A stretch of 64,000 nucleotides of DNA from Deinococcus sp. AJ005. GTDB lineage: Bacteria > Deinococcota > Deinococci > Deinococcales > Deinococcaceae. The stretch's first letter is position 1. Each line of letters starts with the position of its first letter. The notes beneath the pieces are model-generated. The model worked only from the letters and a program-made list of their open reading frames with translations, was not told the DNA's origin and made no database searches. The stretch is taken from the NCBI RefSeq assembly GCF_009017495.1, contig NZ_CP044990.1:1383001-1447000 (forward strand), read 5' to 3'. Below, one piece after another: positions 13,168 to 22,243 of the stretch. The position numbers and the translations under genes were made by a program.

Positions 13168-14151
13168 TCAGGGCTGGCTCTCTGCTCCCAATGGCAGGCT
13201 GTAGGTCAGCCGTGCGCCGTACCCGGTCTTGCCGTTCACGCCCCGTCCGCCGCTGACGTTCAGGCCCACCTCGCCGCTCTCCAGGGGCCGGGTGGCCGTG
13301 ATTCCGGCCCGCAGCGGGGTGCTGGCGGTGCGCCACGGCTCATAGGCCGCGTACAGCCGCACGCTGCTGCCGGGGCCGAGCAGTTCGCCCGCGTCCACGC
13401 TGCCCGTGATGCCAAAGGTCTTCGGCCCCACCAGCGCGTCCAGACCCAGATTCAGCCCCGATTCGGCTGCGTAGGACACGCCTCCAGTGACGCCCAGGAT
13501 GTTCTGGCCCGCCCGGACGCCCGCGCGCCACGTCAGCGTGCCGATGGTTTCGGTTTCCGGTTCATCGCCGGGCTGCGCTCCCTCGTCCAGTGGCAGAATG
13601 CGGGTCAGTTCGCGGCGGCCCTCCACGCCCACCGTGCCCATATTCTGCCCGCCGAACTCGCCGCCTGCCACGGCGATCAGGTTGCGGCTGATGCGGTAGC
13701 GGGCGCTCACGTCGGCGTTGAAGCCGCGCTCCCGGCTGTCGGTGGCGTCAAAATTCCAGACCGAGAGCGGATCAATTCGCGCTGCCGAGGTGCTGAAGAC
13801 AGTCGCCCCCAGGTTCAGCGCCACCGGTCCCGCGCTGCCGCCCAGCCGCGTGGAAGCCCGCACGCCTCCGGCAAAGGCCACCGCCACATCTGCGCGGGCG
13901 GTGACCACGCCCAGCGGCGGCAGCGCCAGACTGCGCGCGTACCCTACCTCGGCGGCACGGGTGGACAGGCCCGCCGAAAAGCGCCCGCCCAGCGCCGGAA
14001 AATCTGAGACCCCCACGCGTGCCCAGCCACCGCTCTGCCCATTTCCAGCCTGGACGCCGCCGTGATAGGACACGCCGAAGTCCAGAGTTGTCGCCCCTGC
14101 CGTTCCTGCCAGCGTTCCCGCTAGCGCCAGTGCCATCCACCTGTTGATCAT
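13168..14151 (-). CDS. Secreted beta-rich protein, likely outer-membrane barrel
   Basis: 327 residues with a signal peptide ([15 protein letters not shown]). The rest alternates short Gly-rich strands with aromatic residues ([29 protein letters not shown] stretches, then RLYAAYEPW). It ends in [13 protein letters not shown]; a terminal aromatic residue as in many barrel proteins is lacking. The composition suggests an outer-membrane barrel, inferred from pattern and not from a recognised family. It starts from a leaderless promoter. It may follow the neighbouring lolA-like gene in function, since LolA serves the outer membrane. Confidence 0.6.
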   Translation of the reverse strand: MINRWMALALAGTLAGTAGATTLDFGVSYHGGVQAGNGQSGGWARVGVSDFPALGGRFSAGLSTRAAEVGYARSLALPPLGVVTARADVAVAFAGGVRASTRLGGSAGPVALNLGATVFSTSAARIDPLSVWNFDATDSRERGFNADVSARYRISRNLIAVAGGEFGGQNMGTVGVEGRRELTRILPLDEGAQPGDEPETETIGTLTWRAGVRAGQNILGVTGGVSYAAESGLNLGLDALVGPKTFGITGSVDAGELLGPGSSVRLYAAYEPWRTASTPLRAGITATRPLESGEVGLNVSGGRGVNGKTGYGARLTYSLPLGAESQP

Positions 14152-14157
14152 GGGTGC

Positions 14158-14163
14158 AGGGTA
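14158..14163 (-). promoter_or_regulatory. leaderless -10 (TACCCT)
   Basis: On the minus strand TACCCT-GCACCC-ATG leads into the gene starting at 14151. Confidence 0.55.
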
Positions 14164-14215
14164 ACAGCGCCGGGCCGCTAAACTTCCCCATCAGCTTTTT
14201 CAGAGTCGGGGCGGG

Positions 14216-14221
14216 TAGGCT
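14216..14221 (+). promoter_or_regulatory. leaderless -10 (TAGGCT)
   Basis: TAGGCT-ACCTGC-ATG, start at 14228. Confidence 0.55.
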
Positions 14222-14227
14222 ACCTGC

Positions 14228-14722
14228 ATGCGTCTTCTTCTTCCCGCCGCCCTCGCCGCCTGTGGTCTGGCTGCCTGCGCGCCCGTGCCTCAGGCTTTGC
14301 AGGTTCCCACCATTGAGGTCCAGAGCGTCCGCCTGACCCGCCTATCGCTCCCCGGTGGGCTGGGCGGCGCGCCCGTGGCGGACGTGAAGCTGAAACTGCG
14401 CGTGACCAATCCCAACGCCGTGCCACTGAAGATGAGCAACATTGAGGCCAAGCTGGTGATTGACGGCGCACAGGTGGGTCAGGCGGAATTTCCGCGCGTG
14501 AACGTCCCGGCGCGCGGCTCGGCAGATCAGGACGCCGACGTGAGCCTGCCCGTCACCCTATCCACCGCTGCCTCATTCCTGAAGGTGGCACGCGGGCAAC
14601 AGGTCACGTACCGTCTGGACGGCACTTTTACCGCCGATTTTGGCCCGCTGGGTCCGAAGAATTTTGGCCCTTTTACGCTAAGCCAGGGGCAGTGGAAGCA
14701 GAATCCGATCATTCCGTTTTGA
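14228..14722 (+). CDS. LEA type 2 family lipoprotein
   Basis: 164 residues with lipoprotein signal [17 protein letters not shown]. The mature domain [19 protein letters not shown] with a following [16 protein letters not shown] segment is the water-stress/hypersensitive (WHy, LEA2) fold, which occurs in desiccation-tolerant organisms and plants. A role in dryness tolerance is an inference from the family. Monocistronic with its own leaderless start. Confidence 0.85.
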   Translation: MRLLLPAALAACGLAACAPVPQALQVPTIEVQSVRLTRLSLPGGLGGAPVADVKLKLRVTNPNAVPLKMSNIEAKLVIDGAQVGQAEFPRVNVPARGSADQDADVSLPVTLSTAASFLKVARGQQVTYRLDGTFTADFGPLGPKNFGPFTLSQGQWKQNPIIPF

Positions 14723-14799
14723 GGCGAGCAATGGAAGAGCGGGCGTTTGGCAGTCCGGTGGAAACGGCACTCTGACGCCGCCTAGCGGTCTCAACGCCG

Positions 14800-14805
14800 T
14801 ACCCT
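14800..14805 (+). promoter_or_regulatory. leaderless -10 (TACCCT)
   Basis: TACCCT-GTCCTC-ATG, start of the amidase gene at 14812. Confidence 0.55.
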
Positions 14806-14811
14806 GTCCTC

Positions 14812-15987
14812 ATGTCCACCCCTCCAGAGTTCCCCGATCCCCAACGCGCCTGGGCCTACCGTCCCGCCGAAGCCCTGGCGGGCGCACCGGGCGGGCCGCT
14901 GTCTGGCCTGAGCTTCAGCGTCAAGGACCTGTACGGCGTTCCCGGCTGGCCGCTGACTGCCAGCACCCGCGCGCCCGTCACTGATCCCGGCGAGAGCGTG
15001 CTGGTGCGCCGCCTACTGGGGCTGGGAGCGTCTGCTGTAGGCAAGACCCACCTGCACGAGATCGCGCTGGGCATCACGGGCATGAACGGTTACGGCAGCA
15101 CTACTCACCCGCAGGACTCGGCGAGGATTCCCGGCGGCAGTAGCAGCGGCGCAGCGGTCAGTGTGGCGCTGGATCAGGCCGATTTTGCGCTGGGAACGGA
15201 TACAGGGGGCAGCATTCGCGTTCCAGCGGCGTGGTGCGGCGTGGCGGGCTACAAGCCGACGAAGGGCCACCCGGACTGGAGTACGGAAGGTGTTCTGCCG
15301 CTGTCGTGGACCTGTGACCACACCGGGCCACTGGCGCGTGATCTGGCAACCATTGCGCGGGTGCAGGAGGCGCTGACCGGGCAGCAGATAGAGGCCCAGG
15401 ACTGGAACGGCGTGCGCGTGGGCCTGTGGCTGCCAGAAGGCTGGACGGACCGCACAGTGCGCGAGGCGACGCTGGCCTTCGCCACCGATCTGGAACGGCG
15501 CGGCGCAACCGTCACGCCCGTCCACCTGCCCGAGATGCTGGACGCCTACTCGCCCATCGTCCTCAGTGAGGCAGCCACCATCCACGCCGAGGCGCTGAAA
15601 CTGGATGACCCCGGTTTCCAGCCCTTCACGCTCGCCGCCTTGCGCCAGGGGGCTGCGCTGAGTGATGAGGAGGTCCAGAACGCCTTTGACCGCCGCGCCG
15701 ATTACGCGTGGCTGCTGAACGGGCTGTTCACCGCCTTTGACGTGCTGCTGGCCCCTGCCGTTCCCACTCCACCCCCCCTGATCGGGCAGGATGAGGTGGA
15801 GGTTGAAGCTGGAACGCTGCCCCTGCGCCGCGTCGTCCTGCGCCTGACCGCGCCGTTCAGCATGCTGGGAGTGCCCACCATCTCGCTGCCCACGACTACA
15901 CCGTATGTTGGCGTGCAACTCGTCGGACGGCACGGAGAGGATGACCGTCTGCTGGGTCTGGGACTGGCCTGGGAGGTTGGAGCTTGA
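14812..15987 (+). CDS. Amidase (amidase-signature family)
   Basis: 391 residues, somewhat shorter than GatA. The Ser-cisSer-Lys triad is visible as Lys38 in SVKDLYG, the GGSSSG block at 108-113, and nucleophile Ser134 in [12 protein letters not shown]. These define amidases that hydrolyse carboxamides. The substrate is unknown. GatA-specific length and gatB/gatC neighbours are absent, so a tRNA amidotransferase role is unlikely. First gene of a three-gene run with 4-base overlaps. Confidence 0.9.
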   Translation: MSTPPEFPDPQRAWAYRPAEALAGAPGGPLSGLSFSVKDLYGVPGWPLTASTRAPVTDPGESVLVRRLLGLGASAVGKTHLHEIALGITGMNGYGSTTHPQDSARIPGGSSSGAAVSVALDQADFALGTDTGGSIRVPAAWCGVAGYKPTKGHPDWSTEGVLPLSWTCDHTGPLARDLATIARVQEALTGQQIEAQDWNGVRVGLWLPEGWTDRTVREATLAFATDLERRGATVTPVHLPEMLDAYSPIVLSEAATIHAEALKLDDPGFQPFTLAALRQGAALSDEEVQNAFDRRADYAWLLNGLFTAFDVLLAPAVPTPPPLIGQDEVEVEAGTLPLRRVVLRLTAPFSMLGVPTISLPTTTPYVGVQLVGRHGEDDRLLGLGLAWEVGA

Positions 15988-16406
15988 AGCGATTGCTTCC
16001 CATCGCCCTGTTGCTGGCGGCCTGCGCGCCCGCTGTCCGGCCCCAGCCCGTGCAGGTCTGGGAGGGTTCGGCGCGCGTGCTGCTGACCGTGCAGCAGTAC
16101 CGCCTGACCTTTACGGTCAATCCGGTGAATTACGCCCTGAGCGGCACCCTCGCCAACCTCAGCAGCGGGGACCGCTTTGAGGCGACAGGCACGCTGCTGC
16201 CCGGTACAGATGGGGCGGAAATGAGCGTCCAGGTCACGCCGGGCAATGTGCCTCGCTTGAACGCGGGCATCCTGGGCTTCGGCATCAGCGGTGTGGCCCT
16301 CAAGTCAGATGCCTTTCTGAGCGGTCAGGTGCGGGACGGGCTGTTTGACGGCAGCCTGCGCGTCAACGGCATTCGCTCCCCTATGACGCTGCGGCGGGTT
16401 CAGTGA
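15984..16406 (+). CDS. Small lipoprotein, unknown function
   Basis: 140 residues from a TTG that overlaps the amidase stop. [16 protein letters not shown] is a lipoprotein signal with lipobox LAAC. The mature part is beta-rich ([31 protein letters not shown]) without a family I recognise. Its coupling to the amidase suggests co-expression but gives no function. Confidence 0.7.
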   Translation: MKRLLPIALLLAACAPAVRPQPVQVWEGSARVLLTVQQYRLTFTVNPVNYALSGTLANLSSGDRFEATGTLLPGTDGAEMSVQVTPGNVPRLNAGILGFGISGVALKSDAFLSGQVRDGLFDGSLRVNGIRSPMTLRRVQ

Positions 16407-16966
16407 GCGGTATGGACGTGGCTGCGCTGTACCTCTCGGACGTGCGCGGGCGGATGCGCGGTGTCAAGGCACTGGGGGACAGGGCGCTGGCCCAGATCGG
16501 AAACGACGAGTGGCACACGCCGCTGGCCCCGGACGGCAACTCCGCCGCCGTACTGGTGCAGCATCTGGCGGGCAACATGCACTCGCGCTGGGGAGGCTTG
16601 CGCGGTGGCTACAACGCAGGAATCGAGGGCGAGAGTGCGGTCCGCAACCGTGACGCGGAATTTGAGGAGGGCACGCAGGATGGGGCTGCCCTGATAGACC
16701 GCTGGGAGGACGGCTGGCAGGTCTTTCTGGACGTGCTGGACCACCTTAACCCCGAAGACCTGACCCGTCCGCTGACCATCCGGGGCGAGGTCCATACCGT
16801 GCTGGAAGCTGTTCAGCGGCAGGTGGCACATTACAGCGGGCATGTCTATCAGCTTATTTTGCTGGTCAAGACCCTGCGCGGCCCGGCGTGGCAGACCCTG
16901 AGCATCGCGCGCGGGCAGTCGGCGGCGTACAACGCGGCCATGCTGACTGGGCCAGACTCTACTTGA
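16403..16966 (+). CDS. DinB-like / DUF1572 family protein
   Basis: 187 residues from a GTG overlapping the previous stop (GTGA). The predicted helices carry the metal-ligand histidines of the DinB four-helix bundle: one in VQHLAGNMHSRW near residue 55 and one in QVAHYSGHVYQLI near 143. These proteins bind a metal and resemble thiol-transferases (bacillithiol/mycothiol). Its 3' end overlaps the convergent gene by 8 bases. Confidence 0.8.
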   Translation: MSGMDVAALYLSDVRGRMRGVKALGDRALAQIGNDEWHTPLAPDGNSAAVLVQHLAGNMHSRWGGLRGGYNAGIEGESAVRNRDAEFEEGTQDGAALIDRWEDGWQVFLDVLDHLNPEDLTRPLTIRGEVHTVLEAVQRQVAHYSGHVYQLILLVKTLRGPAWQTLSIARGQSAAYNAAMLTGPDST

Positions 16967-17375
16967 GCTTGTTCTTCTGAAACAGCGGATTGCCCTCGGA
17001 TGGGCGCGGCGTGTTCACGGCCTCTTCCAGCGCCGTCACGATCTGCGCGACTTCCAGCGTGAAGACGCCCGCCTCGCCCCGCTCGTGCGCCCCACGCCAC
17101 TGCTCGTAGCCACTCTGGTCCTCGGGCAGCGGCGCACCTTCCTCCAGCAGATCGGTCACGCTGGCCCGCAGCGCGCCTGCGGAAATGGGCGAGTGCGGCA
17201 GATCGGTCTGGACGCCGCCCGCCGTGTACGGGTTTTTCAGGTGCAGGCCGTCCACCGTGATGTGCCAGGTGTCCCCGCCGCCGCGCAGGATCAGCAGCGT
17301 GGAGGTTCCCTCGCTGGGGCGGGTGTGATAGGCCCAGCGCTGGCCGGGGGCAAACGGCGTTTCGGGGGCGGTCAT
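16959..17375 (-). CDS. Hypothetical cytoplasmic protein
   Basis: 138 residues, acidic, without a signal peptide. The opening PFAPGQRWAYHTRPSEGTST resembles a short beta domain, and HITVDGLHLKNPYTAGGVQT follows. No family recognised. The start at 17375 is set by TATCGT six bases upstream; the frame open to 17477 would overlap the divergent reductase gene. Confidence 0.6.
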   Translation of the reverse strand: MTAPETPFAPGQRWAYHTRPSEGTSTLLILRGGGDTWHITVDGLHLKNPYTAGGVQTDLPHSPISAGALRASVTDLLEEGAPLPEDQSGYEQWRGAHERGEAGVFTLEVAQIVTALEEAVNTPRPSEGNPLFQKNKLK

Positions 17376-17381
17376 GGCTCC

Positions 17382-17387
17382 ACGATA
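17382..17387 (-). promoter_or_regulatory. leaderless -10 (TATCGT)
   Basis: On the minus strand TATCGT-GGAGCC-ATG, start at 17375. Confidence 0.5.
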
Positions 17388-17440
17388 CCTGATCACTTGA
17401 ACGGCGTTCCAATCCACGCGGGGAGAAGTGGCGCACCCTT

Positions 17441-17446
17441 TAAGCT
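17441..17446 (+). promoter_or_regulatory. leaderless -10 (TAAGCT) of four-gene lipid-type operon
   Basis: TAAGCT-GCCCCC-ATG, start at 17453. This appears to be the only promoter before the four overlapping genes to 21570. Confidence 0.6.
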
Positions 17447-17452
17447 GCCCCC

Positions 17453-18415
17453 ATGCGAATCCTGGTGACGGGAGCAACCGGCTTTCTGGGCGGCGTCACG
17501 GCCCGTGAGCTGGCAAGGCGCGGTCACACGGTCACGGGGCTGGGCCGCGATATGGGCAAAGGCGCGGCGCTCCAGGCAGATGGAATTAGTTTTCTGCGTG
17601 CCGATCTGCGGAACCCCGCCGACTGGCTCCCCGCTCTGGCCGATGCTGACGCCGTGCTACACGCTGCCGCCCGCTCAACCTTGTGGGGTCAGTGGGACGA
17701 TTTTGTGGCCGACAACATCACGGTCAGCCGGGAGATTGCACGGGCCTGTACTGAGCGGGGCTTGCGACTGGTTCACATCAGCACGCCCAGCGTGTACAAC
17801 GCTACCGGACTGTCCCAACGCGTACCGGAATCTGCGCCGATTGGCCCACACTTTGACAGTCTGTACGCCCGCAGCAAGTTTCTGGCCGAACTGGAGGTGA
17901 CGGCGGCCCATCCAGAGGCCACCATCCTGCGCCCACGCGGCATTTACGGCGTCGGTGACACATCCATCATTCCCCGCCTCAGCCGCGCCCTGCGTTCGGG
18001 CCGGTTACCGCGTCTGGTGCGGGGCGAGGTTCACACCGAACTGACCCACGTCCGCAACGTTGCCCACGCCGCGCGGCTGGCGCTGGAGGGGTCTGCTCCC
18101 GGCATCTACAACGTCACCGACGGCGAAACGGTGCCGATCTGGGCCATGCTGGACGCGCTGGCCGATGCGATGGGGGTGGCCCGTCCGGCGCGCTATGTTC
18201 CGGCCCGTCTGGTTGAGAACGCGGCGCGAGTGGTGGAACTTGCCGCCCGCCTGCACCCCGCCCGGCCCGAGCCGACGCTGACCGCCAGCGGTGTGCGCCT
18301 GCTGACCCGCCCAATGACTCTGGACCTGACCCGTGTACGGGCACGGCTGGGTTATGTCCCTGTCATTCATCCACGGGAAGGGCTGGCGGAAGTGCTGAGA
18401 GGCATGCGCCCATGA
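17453..18415 (+). CDS. NAD-dependent epimerase/dehydratase (OleD-like role possible)
   Basis: 320-residue extended SDR. The Rossmann motif is TGATGFLGG (residues 6-14), and the catalytic Tyr-Lys pair is in SLYARSKF, with the Ser in ISTPSVYN. Members of this branch include 3-beta-hydroxysteroid dehydrogenase-like enzymes and OleD, which reduces a beta-keto acid to a beta-hydroxy acid. It is first of four overlapping genes (stop overlaps next start by 4 bases), and the downstream KAS III and adenylating enzymes make a beta-keto lipid the natural substrate guess. That assignment is inference. Confidence 0.85.
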   Translation: MRILVTGATGFLGGVTARELARRGHTVTGLGRDMGKGAALQADGISFLRADLRNPADWLPALADADAVLHAAARSTLWGQWDDFVADNITVSREIARACTERGLRLVHISTPSVYNATGLSQRVPESAPIGPHFDSLYARSKFLAELEVTAAHPEATILRPRGIYGVGDTSIIPRLSRALRSGRLPRLVRGEVHTELTHVRNVAHAARLALEGSAPGIYNVTDGETVPIWAMLDALADAMGVARPARYVPARLVENAARVVELAARLHPARPEPTLTASGVRLLTRPMTLDLTRVRARLGYVPVIHPREGLAEVLRGMRP

Positions 18416-19257
18416 CCCATCTGCGCGTGATTCCCCTGGCGGCGGGCGAGTGCCTGAACATCTCGGCGCTGACCCAGCGCGGGGCGGCGTGGCGGGTCCA
18501 GACGTACCCGGCGGGGTTCGCGCTGCTGCTGCGCCCGCTGCTTGGCCCGGCGCTGTTTGACACGGGCTATTCGGTGCGGGTGCAGGCGTCCATGCGGCGC
18601 TGGCCCGGCGTGCTGTACGGCCTGCTGACCCCGGTGCGTCTGGACCCCCGCGAGACGGCGCTGTCGCAACTGGCCCGCCTGGGCTTCGCGGCAAACGAGG
18701 TGGGGGAGGTCATCGTGTCCCACCTGCACGCCGATCATGTGGGCGGCCTGCGCGATTTTGGGGCGGCGCGTTTCCATCTGGACGCGGCAACCTACGCGCC
18801 GCTGCGTGATCTGCGCGGCGTGGCCGCCATCCGCAAGGCGTTCATGCCCGAACTGCTCCCCGATGACTTTGAGGCGCGCCTGCACCCGCTGGATTTCCAG
18901 CCTGCTCCGCCGGGGCTGTCGCCTTTCGCAGTCGCTGCTGACGTATTCAGGGACGGCAGCGTCTATGCGGTGAAGGTCCCCGGTCACGCGGCAGGAATGA
19001 TCGCGCTGATTGTCCGCACCACGCCAGAAGCCGTGCTGGACGGCGACGGCGCAGGCTTGATGTTGCTCGCCGCCGACGCCGCCTGGAGCGTGCGCGGCTT
19101 GCGCGAGGGATTGGAAGTTCATCCGCTGGCCCGCGTGATCTTTGACGATGCCGCCGCCGAACGCCGCAGTGCTGGACAGTTGCGCCAGTGGCTTCTGGCC
19201 CACCCCCGCGCCGGGGTCTTCGTCAGCCACGATGCGCCGGAGACTGGACATGTCTGA
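18412..19257 (+). CDS. Metallo-beta-lactamase-fold hydrolase
   Basis: 281 residues. The zinc-binding motif SHLHADHVGG supplies His104, His106, Asp108 and His109, and later PGHAAGM and LLAADAAW provide the remaining His and Asp ligands, so the dinuclear site looks complete. The fold hydrolyses lactones, thioesters or phosphodiesters. Inside this operon a lactonase or acyl-thioesterase acting on the pathway intermediate is plausible. It sits where oleABCD clusters have an alpha/beta hydrolase (OleB). ATGA overlap with the reductase; overlaps the next gene by 8 bases. Confidence 0.88.
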   Translation: MTHLRVIPLAAGECLNISALTQRGAAWRVQTYPAGFALLLRPLLGPALFDTGYSVRVQASMRRWPGVLYGLLTPVRLDPRETALSQLARLGFAANEVGEVIVSHLHADHVGGLRDFGAARFHLDAATYAPLRDLRGVAAIRKAFMPELLPDDFEARLHPLDFQPAPPGLSPFAVAADVFRDGSVYAVKVPGHAAGMIALIVRTTPEAVLDGDGAGLMLLAADAAWSVRGLREGLEVHPLARVIFDDAAAERRSAGQLRQWLLAHPRAGVFVSHDAPETGHV

Positions 19258-20584
19258 AGTGCTGGACCGTCTGACCGTTCTGAAACACGCGCTGAGCGAG
19301 GGTGGTTTGATGTTCCGTGACCGCGCCACGCTGGAAAAGCATCAGGGGCGGCTGGCGACAGAACATCTGCGCTGGGTGGCGGCGCACAGCCCATTCACCG
19401 CCGGGCGATTCCTGAGCGCGGGTCTGGGCCTCAGCCAGTGGCGCGAGTTACCGCCCGTGGGGAAGGCGGAGATGATGGCCCATTTTGATCAGCTCAACAC
19501 CGCCGGGCTGCACCTGAAGGATGTGCTGGAAATCGCCCGCCGCGCCGAGGACACCCGTGATTTCACGCCCACGCTGCCCACTCCGCGCGGCCCCGTTACG
19601 GTGGGCCTGTCCAGCGGCACCAGCGGCAACGCGGGCGCGTTCGTGGTGTCGCGCGCCGAGCGCTTGCAGTGGGCCGGGGTGGTGCTGCGGCATCTGCTGC
19701 CCGCTTTCCCACTGGGCCTGCTGAAAAGGCAGCGCGTCGCCTTCCTGCTGCGGGCCGACGGTGGCCTGTACCGCAGCGTGGGCAGTGGACGGCTGGACTT
19801 CAACTTTCTGGACCTGCTGCGCCCGCTGGACGAACTCGCTGCCGAACTGAGTGCCTACGATCCCACCCTGCTGATCGGCCCGCCCAGCGTGTTGCGCGCC
19901 CTGCTGGACGCGGGAGCCACGGTACAACCCGAACGGGTGGTGAGCGTGGCGGAGGTCCTTGAAGACGATGACCGCGCGGCGTTGGAACGCGGCTTCGGCC
20001 CGGTGGTGCAGGTGTATCAGGCCACCGAAGGGCTGCTGGGCCTGCCCTGTCGGCACGGAAATCTTCATCTCAACGAGGCGCATGTTCACTTTGACTTTGA
20101 AGCGGCGGGGGACGGGTATCTGCGCCCCATCCTGACCGACTTGCGCCGCACCACCCAGCCGATGGTCCGGCACCGACTGGACGATCTGCTGGTGCTGGCG
20201 GACGGGTGTTCGTGCGGACTGGCTTCCTGCCGGGTGCTGCGCGTGGCCGGGCGGCAGGACGACGCACTGGACCTGCCGGGAGCATCGGGGCGCGTCACAA
20301 TCTGGCCCGATTTTCTGCGTGGAGCCATGAACCGCGTCCCCGGCCTGCGCGAGTACCGGGTGGAACAGACTGGCCCAGCCGAACTGCGTCTGTTGATTCA
20401 ACCTCTCACGCCTGAAATCCGGCAGGAGGCGTGCGCCCAGGTTCGCCGCGCGCTGGAGTGGGGTGGGGGAGACGTTGCGCGCATTCAGCTTACTGTTCAG
20501 CCCTTGCCCGCCACGCTGCCAGGTTTCAAACGCCGCCGGGTCAGCCGTCTCTGGCTGCGTGGTGAAATGGGAGAATCGCCATGA
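19250..20584 (+). CDS. Adenylate-forming enzyme (F390-synthetase-related)
   Basis: 444 residues from the ATG at 19250, which has GGAG eight bases upstream; an in-frame ATG at 19232 is possible. The ANL core is visible: phosphate loop LSSGTSGNAG, YQATEGLLGLPC (A5-like aromatic-x-x-TE), MVRHRLDDLLVL (A7-like), and AGRQDDALDLPG (A8-like). The length and lack of a long C-terminal domain match the CoF/F390-synthetase-related clade, often found next to KAS III genes. It should activate a carboxylate with ATP; in oleC the same fold closes a beta-hydroxy acid into a beta-lactone. Confidence 0.85.
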   Translation: MSEVLDRLTVLKHALSEGGLMFRDRATLEKHQGRLATEHLRWVAAHSPFTAGRFLSAGLGLSQWRELPPVGKAEMMAHFDQLNTAGLHLKDVLEIARRAEDTRDFTPTLPTPRGPVTVGLSSGTSGNAGAFVVSRAERLQWAGVVLRHLLPAFPLGLLKRQRVAFLLRADGGLYRSVGSGRLDFNFLDLLRPLDELAAELSAYDPTLLIGPPSVLRALLDAGATVQPERVVSVAEVLEDDDRAALERGFGPVVQVYQATEGLLGLPCRHGNLHLNEAHVHFDFEAAGDGYLRPILTDLRRTTQPMVRHRLDDLLVLADGCSCGLASCRVLRVAGRQDDALDLPGASGRVTIWPDFLRGAMNRVPGLREYRVEQTGPAELRLLIQPLTPEIRQEACAQVRRALEWGGGDVARIQLTVQPLPATLPGFKRRRVSRLWLRGEMGESP

Positions 20585-21570
20585 ATCAAGTTCTCGGTCT
20601 GCGAATCCTGTCCACGGCTCAGGCATTGCCCGCTCGCATCGTCTCTACCGCCGAGGCCGCTGCCCTGTGCGGGATGCCGCCCGAAATCGCCGTCAAACGC
20701 ACGGGCGTTCAAGAACGCCGCTGGCTGTCCGGTTCTGAAACGGCCTTGACCCTGGGTGCACAGGCTGCGCGGGAGGCGGTGGCGGCAGCGGGGCTGGAAC
20801 TTTCCGACATTGACACCCTGCTGAACGCCAGCGGCAGCCAACTCCAGCCCATCCCGGACGGCGCGGCGCTGTTTGCCCGCGAGTTGGGCCTGCGCGGCGC
20901 GGCCACCTACAGCATTCACGGCACCTGCCTCAGCTTTCTGCTGGCGCTGAACCATGCGGCCCTGCTGATCGGCGCAGGTCAGGCAAAGCATGTCCTGATC
21001 GTCAGCAGTGAGGCGGGCAGTCCCGGTCTCAACTTTGCCCAGCCGGAAAGTGCGCTCCTCATCGGGGACGGTGCGGCGGCAGTCGTCGTCGGTCCCGCCA
21101 CGCGTGACGGTCAGGGTATCCACGCCATGCGCGTCGCTACCTACCCGGAGGGCGCGGACCACACCCGTATTCGCGGCGGCGGCTCCCTGCTCTCGCCCCG
21201 GCACCCGGACGCCGTCCCGACAGACTTTACTTTTGACATGCACGGCCTCTCGGTGCTGCGGCTGGCCTCACAGGTGGTTCCCGATTTTCTGGAAACGCTG
21301 CGCCCTGGCCTCAGCACGGGGCTGCCCGGCATTGACCGCGTCGTGCCCCATCAGGCCAGCGCGGCGGGCCTGGACCTGATGCGCCGCTACGGCTGGCCCG
21401 CCGAGCAGACTGAGGTGACCCTGACGCATCTGGGCAACGTGATCGCGGCCAGCCTCCCGCTCACGCTGCATCAGGCACTGACTTCGGGCCGGGCAGGGGA
21501 GGGCGACACGCTGCTGTTCGCGGGAACCGGGGCGGGGTTGATCGCGGGAGGAGTGATTCTGCGGCTGTAG
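20581..21570 (+). CDS. KAS III-like 3-oxoacyl synthase (OleA-like role possible)
   Basis: 329 residues, FabH/OleA thiolase fold. The catalytic triad is intact: Cys116 in SIHGTCLSF, His257 in VVPHQAS and Asn286 in HLGNVIAAS. It catalyses Claisen condensation of an acyl-CoA with a second acyl group. No acyl-carrier protein or other fatty-acid synthesis gene is adjacent, so housekeeping FabH is unlikely. It ends the operon, overlapping the adenylating enzyme by ATGA. Whether it condenses two acyl-CoAs (OleA) or uses malonyl-ACP cannot be read from the sequence. Confidence 0.88.
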   Translation: MNQVLGLRILSTAQALPARIVSTAEAAALCGMPPEIAVKRTGVQERRWLSGSETALTLGAQAAREAVAAAGLELSDIDTLLNASGSQLQPIPDGAALFARELGLRGAATYSIHGTCLSFLLALNHAALLIGAGQAKHVLIVSSEAGSPGLNFAQPESALLIGDGAAAVVVGPATRDGQGIHAMRVATYPEGADHTRIRGGGSLLSPRHPDAVPTDFTFDMHGLSVLRLASQVVPDFLETLRPGLSTGLPGIDRVVPHQASAAGLDLMRRYGWPAEQTEVTLTHLGNVIAASLPLTLHQALTSGRAGEGDTLLFAGTGAGLIAGGVILRL

Positions 21571-21709
21571 CCGGGTCAGAAGGATAGGCTTTTCCCATCT
21601 TTCTTGCTGGGCCGTGTGCAGTGGCTAATGTCCAGATGTACTACCACGCTCGCTGACTCACGAAAACGCCCCAGCCGAAGCGGGGGCGCAAGATTTCACT
21701 TTCTACAGA

Positions 21710-22147
21710 CTATTCCAGCACGGCCTCGTGCGTGATCTCCACGTTGCCATTCATGACCCTGCTCATGGGGCACAGCTCGGCAGCCTGGGCCACATGCTTC
21801 TCGAATTCGGCCTGATCGATGCTGCCCACCTTGCCGCGCACCATCAGCTTCATGGCGCTGACCTTGAATCCGGGGCCGTCCTTGACCATCTCGCAGGTGG
21901 CTTCGGTCCGCACGTCTTTGGGGTCATGGCCGTGGTCTGCCAGCATGGCGCACAGTTGCATGGTGAAACAGCCCGCGTGCGCGGCAGCCAGCAGCTCTTC
22001 CGGGTTGGTGCCGGTGCCGTTCTCGAAGCGCGTGCCGAAGGAATACTGCGCGTCCTTGACCGTGCCGCTCTCCGTGCTGATGTTGCCCTTGCCGCCCTTG
22101 AGGTCGCCCATCCACTGGGCATTCGCCTTTCTCGCAATGTCTGCCAT
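21710..22147 (-). CDS. osmC: OsmC family peroxiredoxin-like protein
   Basis: 145-residue thiol peroxidase detoxifying organic hydroperoxides, acting as a cytoplasmic dimer. The two redox cysteines are in [10 protein letters not shown] (Cys60) and AELCPMSRV (near residue 126), and the N-terminus [14 protein letters not shown] matches the OsmC subgroup better than Ohr. Located convergent to the KAS III gene. A GC hairpin (GCCCC-AGCCGAAGC-GGGGGC) at about 21670-21690 may terminate transcripts on either side. Confidence 0.9.
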   Translation of the reverse strand: MADIARKANAQWMGDLKGGKGNISTESGTVKDAQYSFGTRFENGTGTNPEELLAAAHAGCFTMQLCAMLADHGHDPKDVRTEATCEMVKDGPGFKVSAMKLMVRGKVGSIDQAEFEKHVAQAAELCPMSRVMNGNVEITHEAVLE

Positions 22148-22231
22148 GCGTCCAGTCTGCGCTTGTGCCTGTGCGCGCCGTGACGAAACCGGTTTACAGA
22201 GGCTTTATCAGGGTCACCGCACGGGGGACGC

Positions 22232-22237
22232 TACACT
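22232..22237 (+). promoter_or_regulatory. leaderless -10 (TACACT)
   Basis: TACACT-CGCTTC-ATG, start at 22244. Confidence 0.55.
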
Positions 22238-22243
22238 CGCTTC

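Noticed and set aside
14812..15987. Glu-tRNA(Gln) amidotransferase subunit A
   Set aside because: Shorter than GatA and without gatB/gatC beside it; only the general amidase signature is present.
17453..21570. Housekeeping fatty-acid synthesis cluster
   Set aside because: No fabD, fabG, fabF or acpP next to the KAS III gene; its neighbours are an adenylating enzyme and a metallo-hydrolase.
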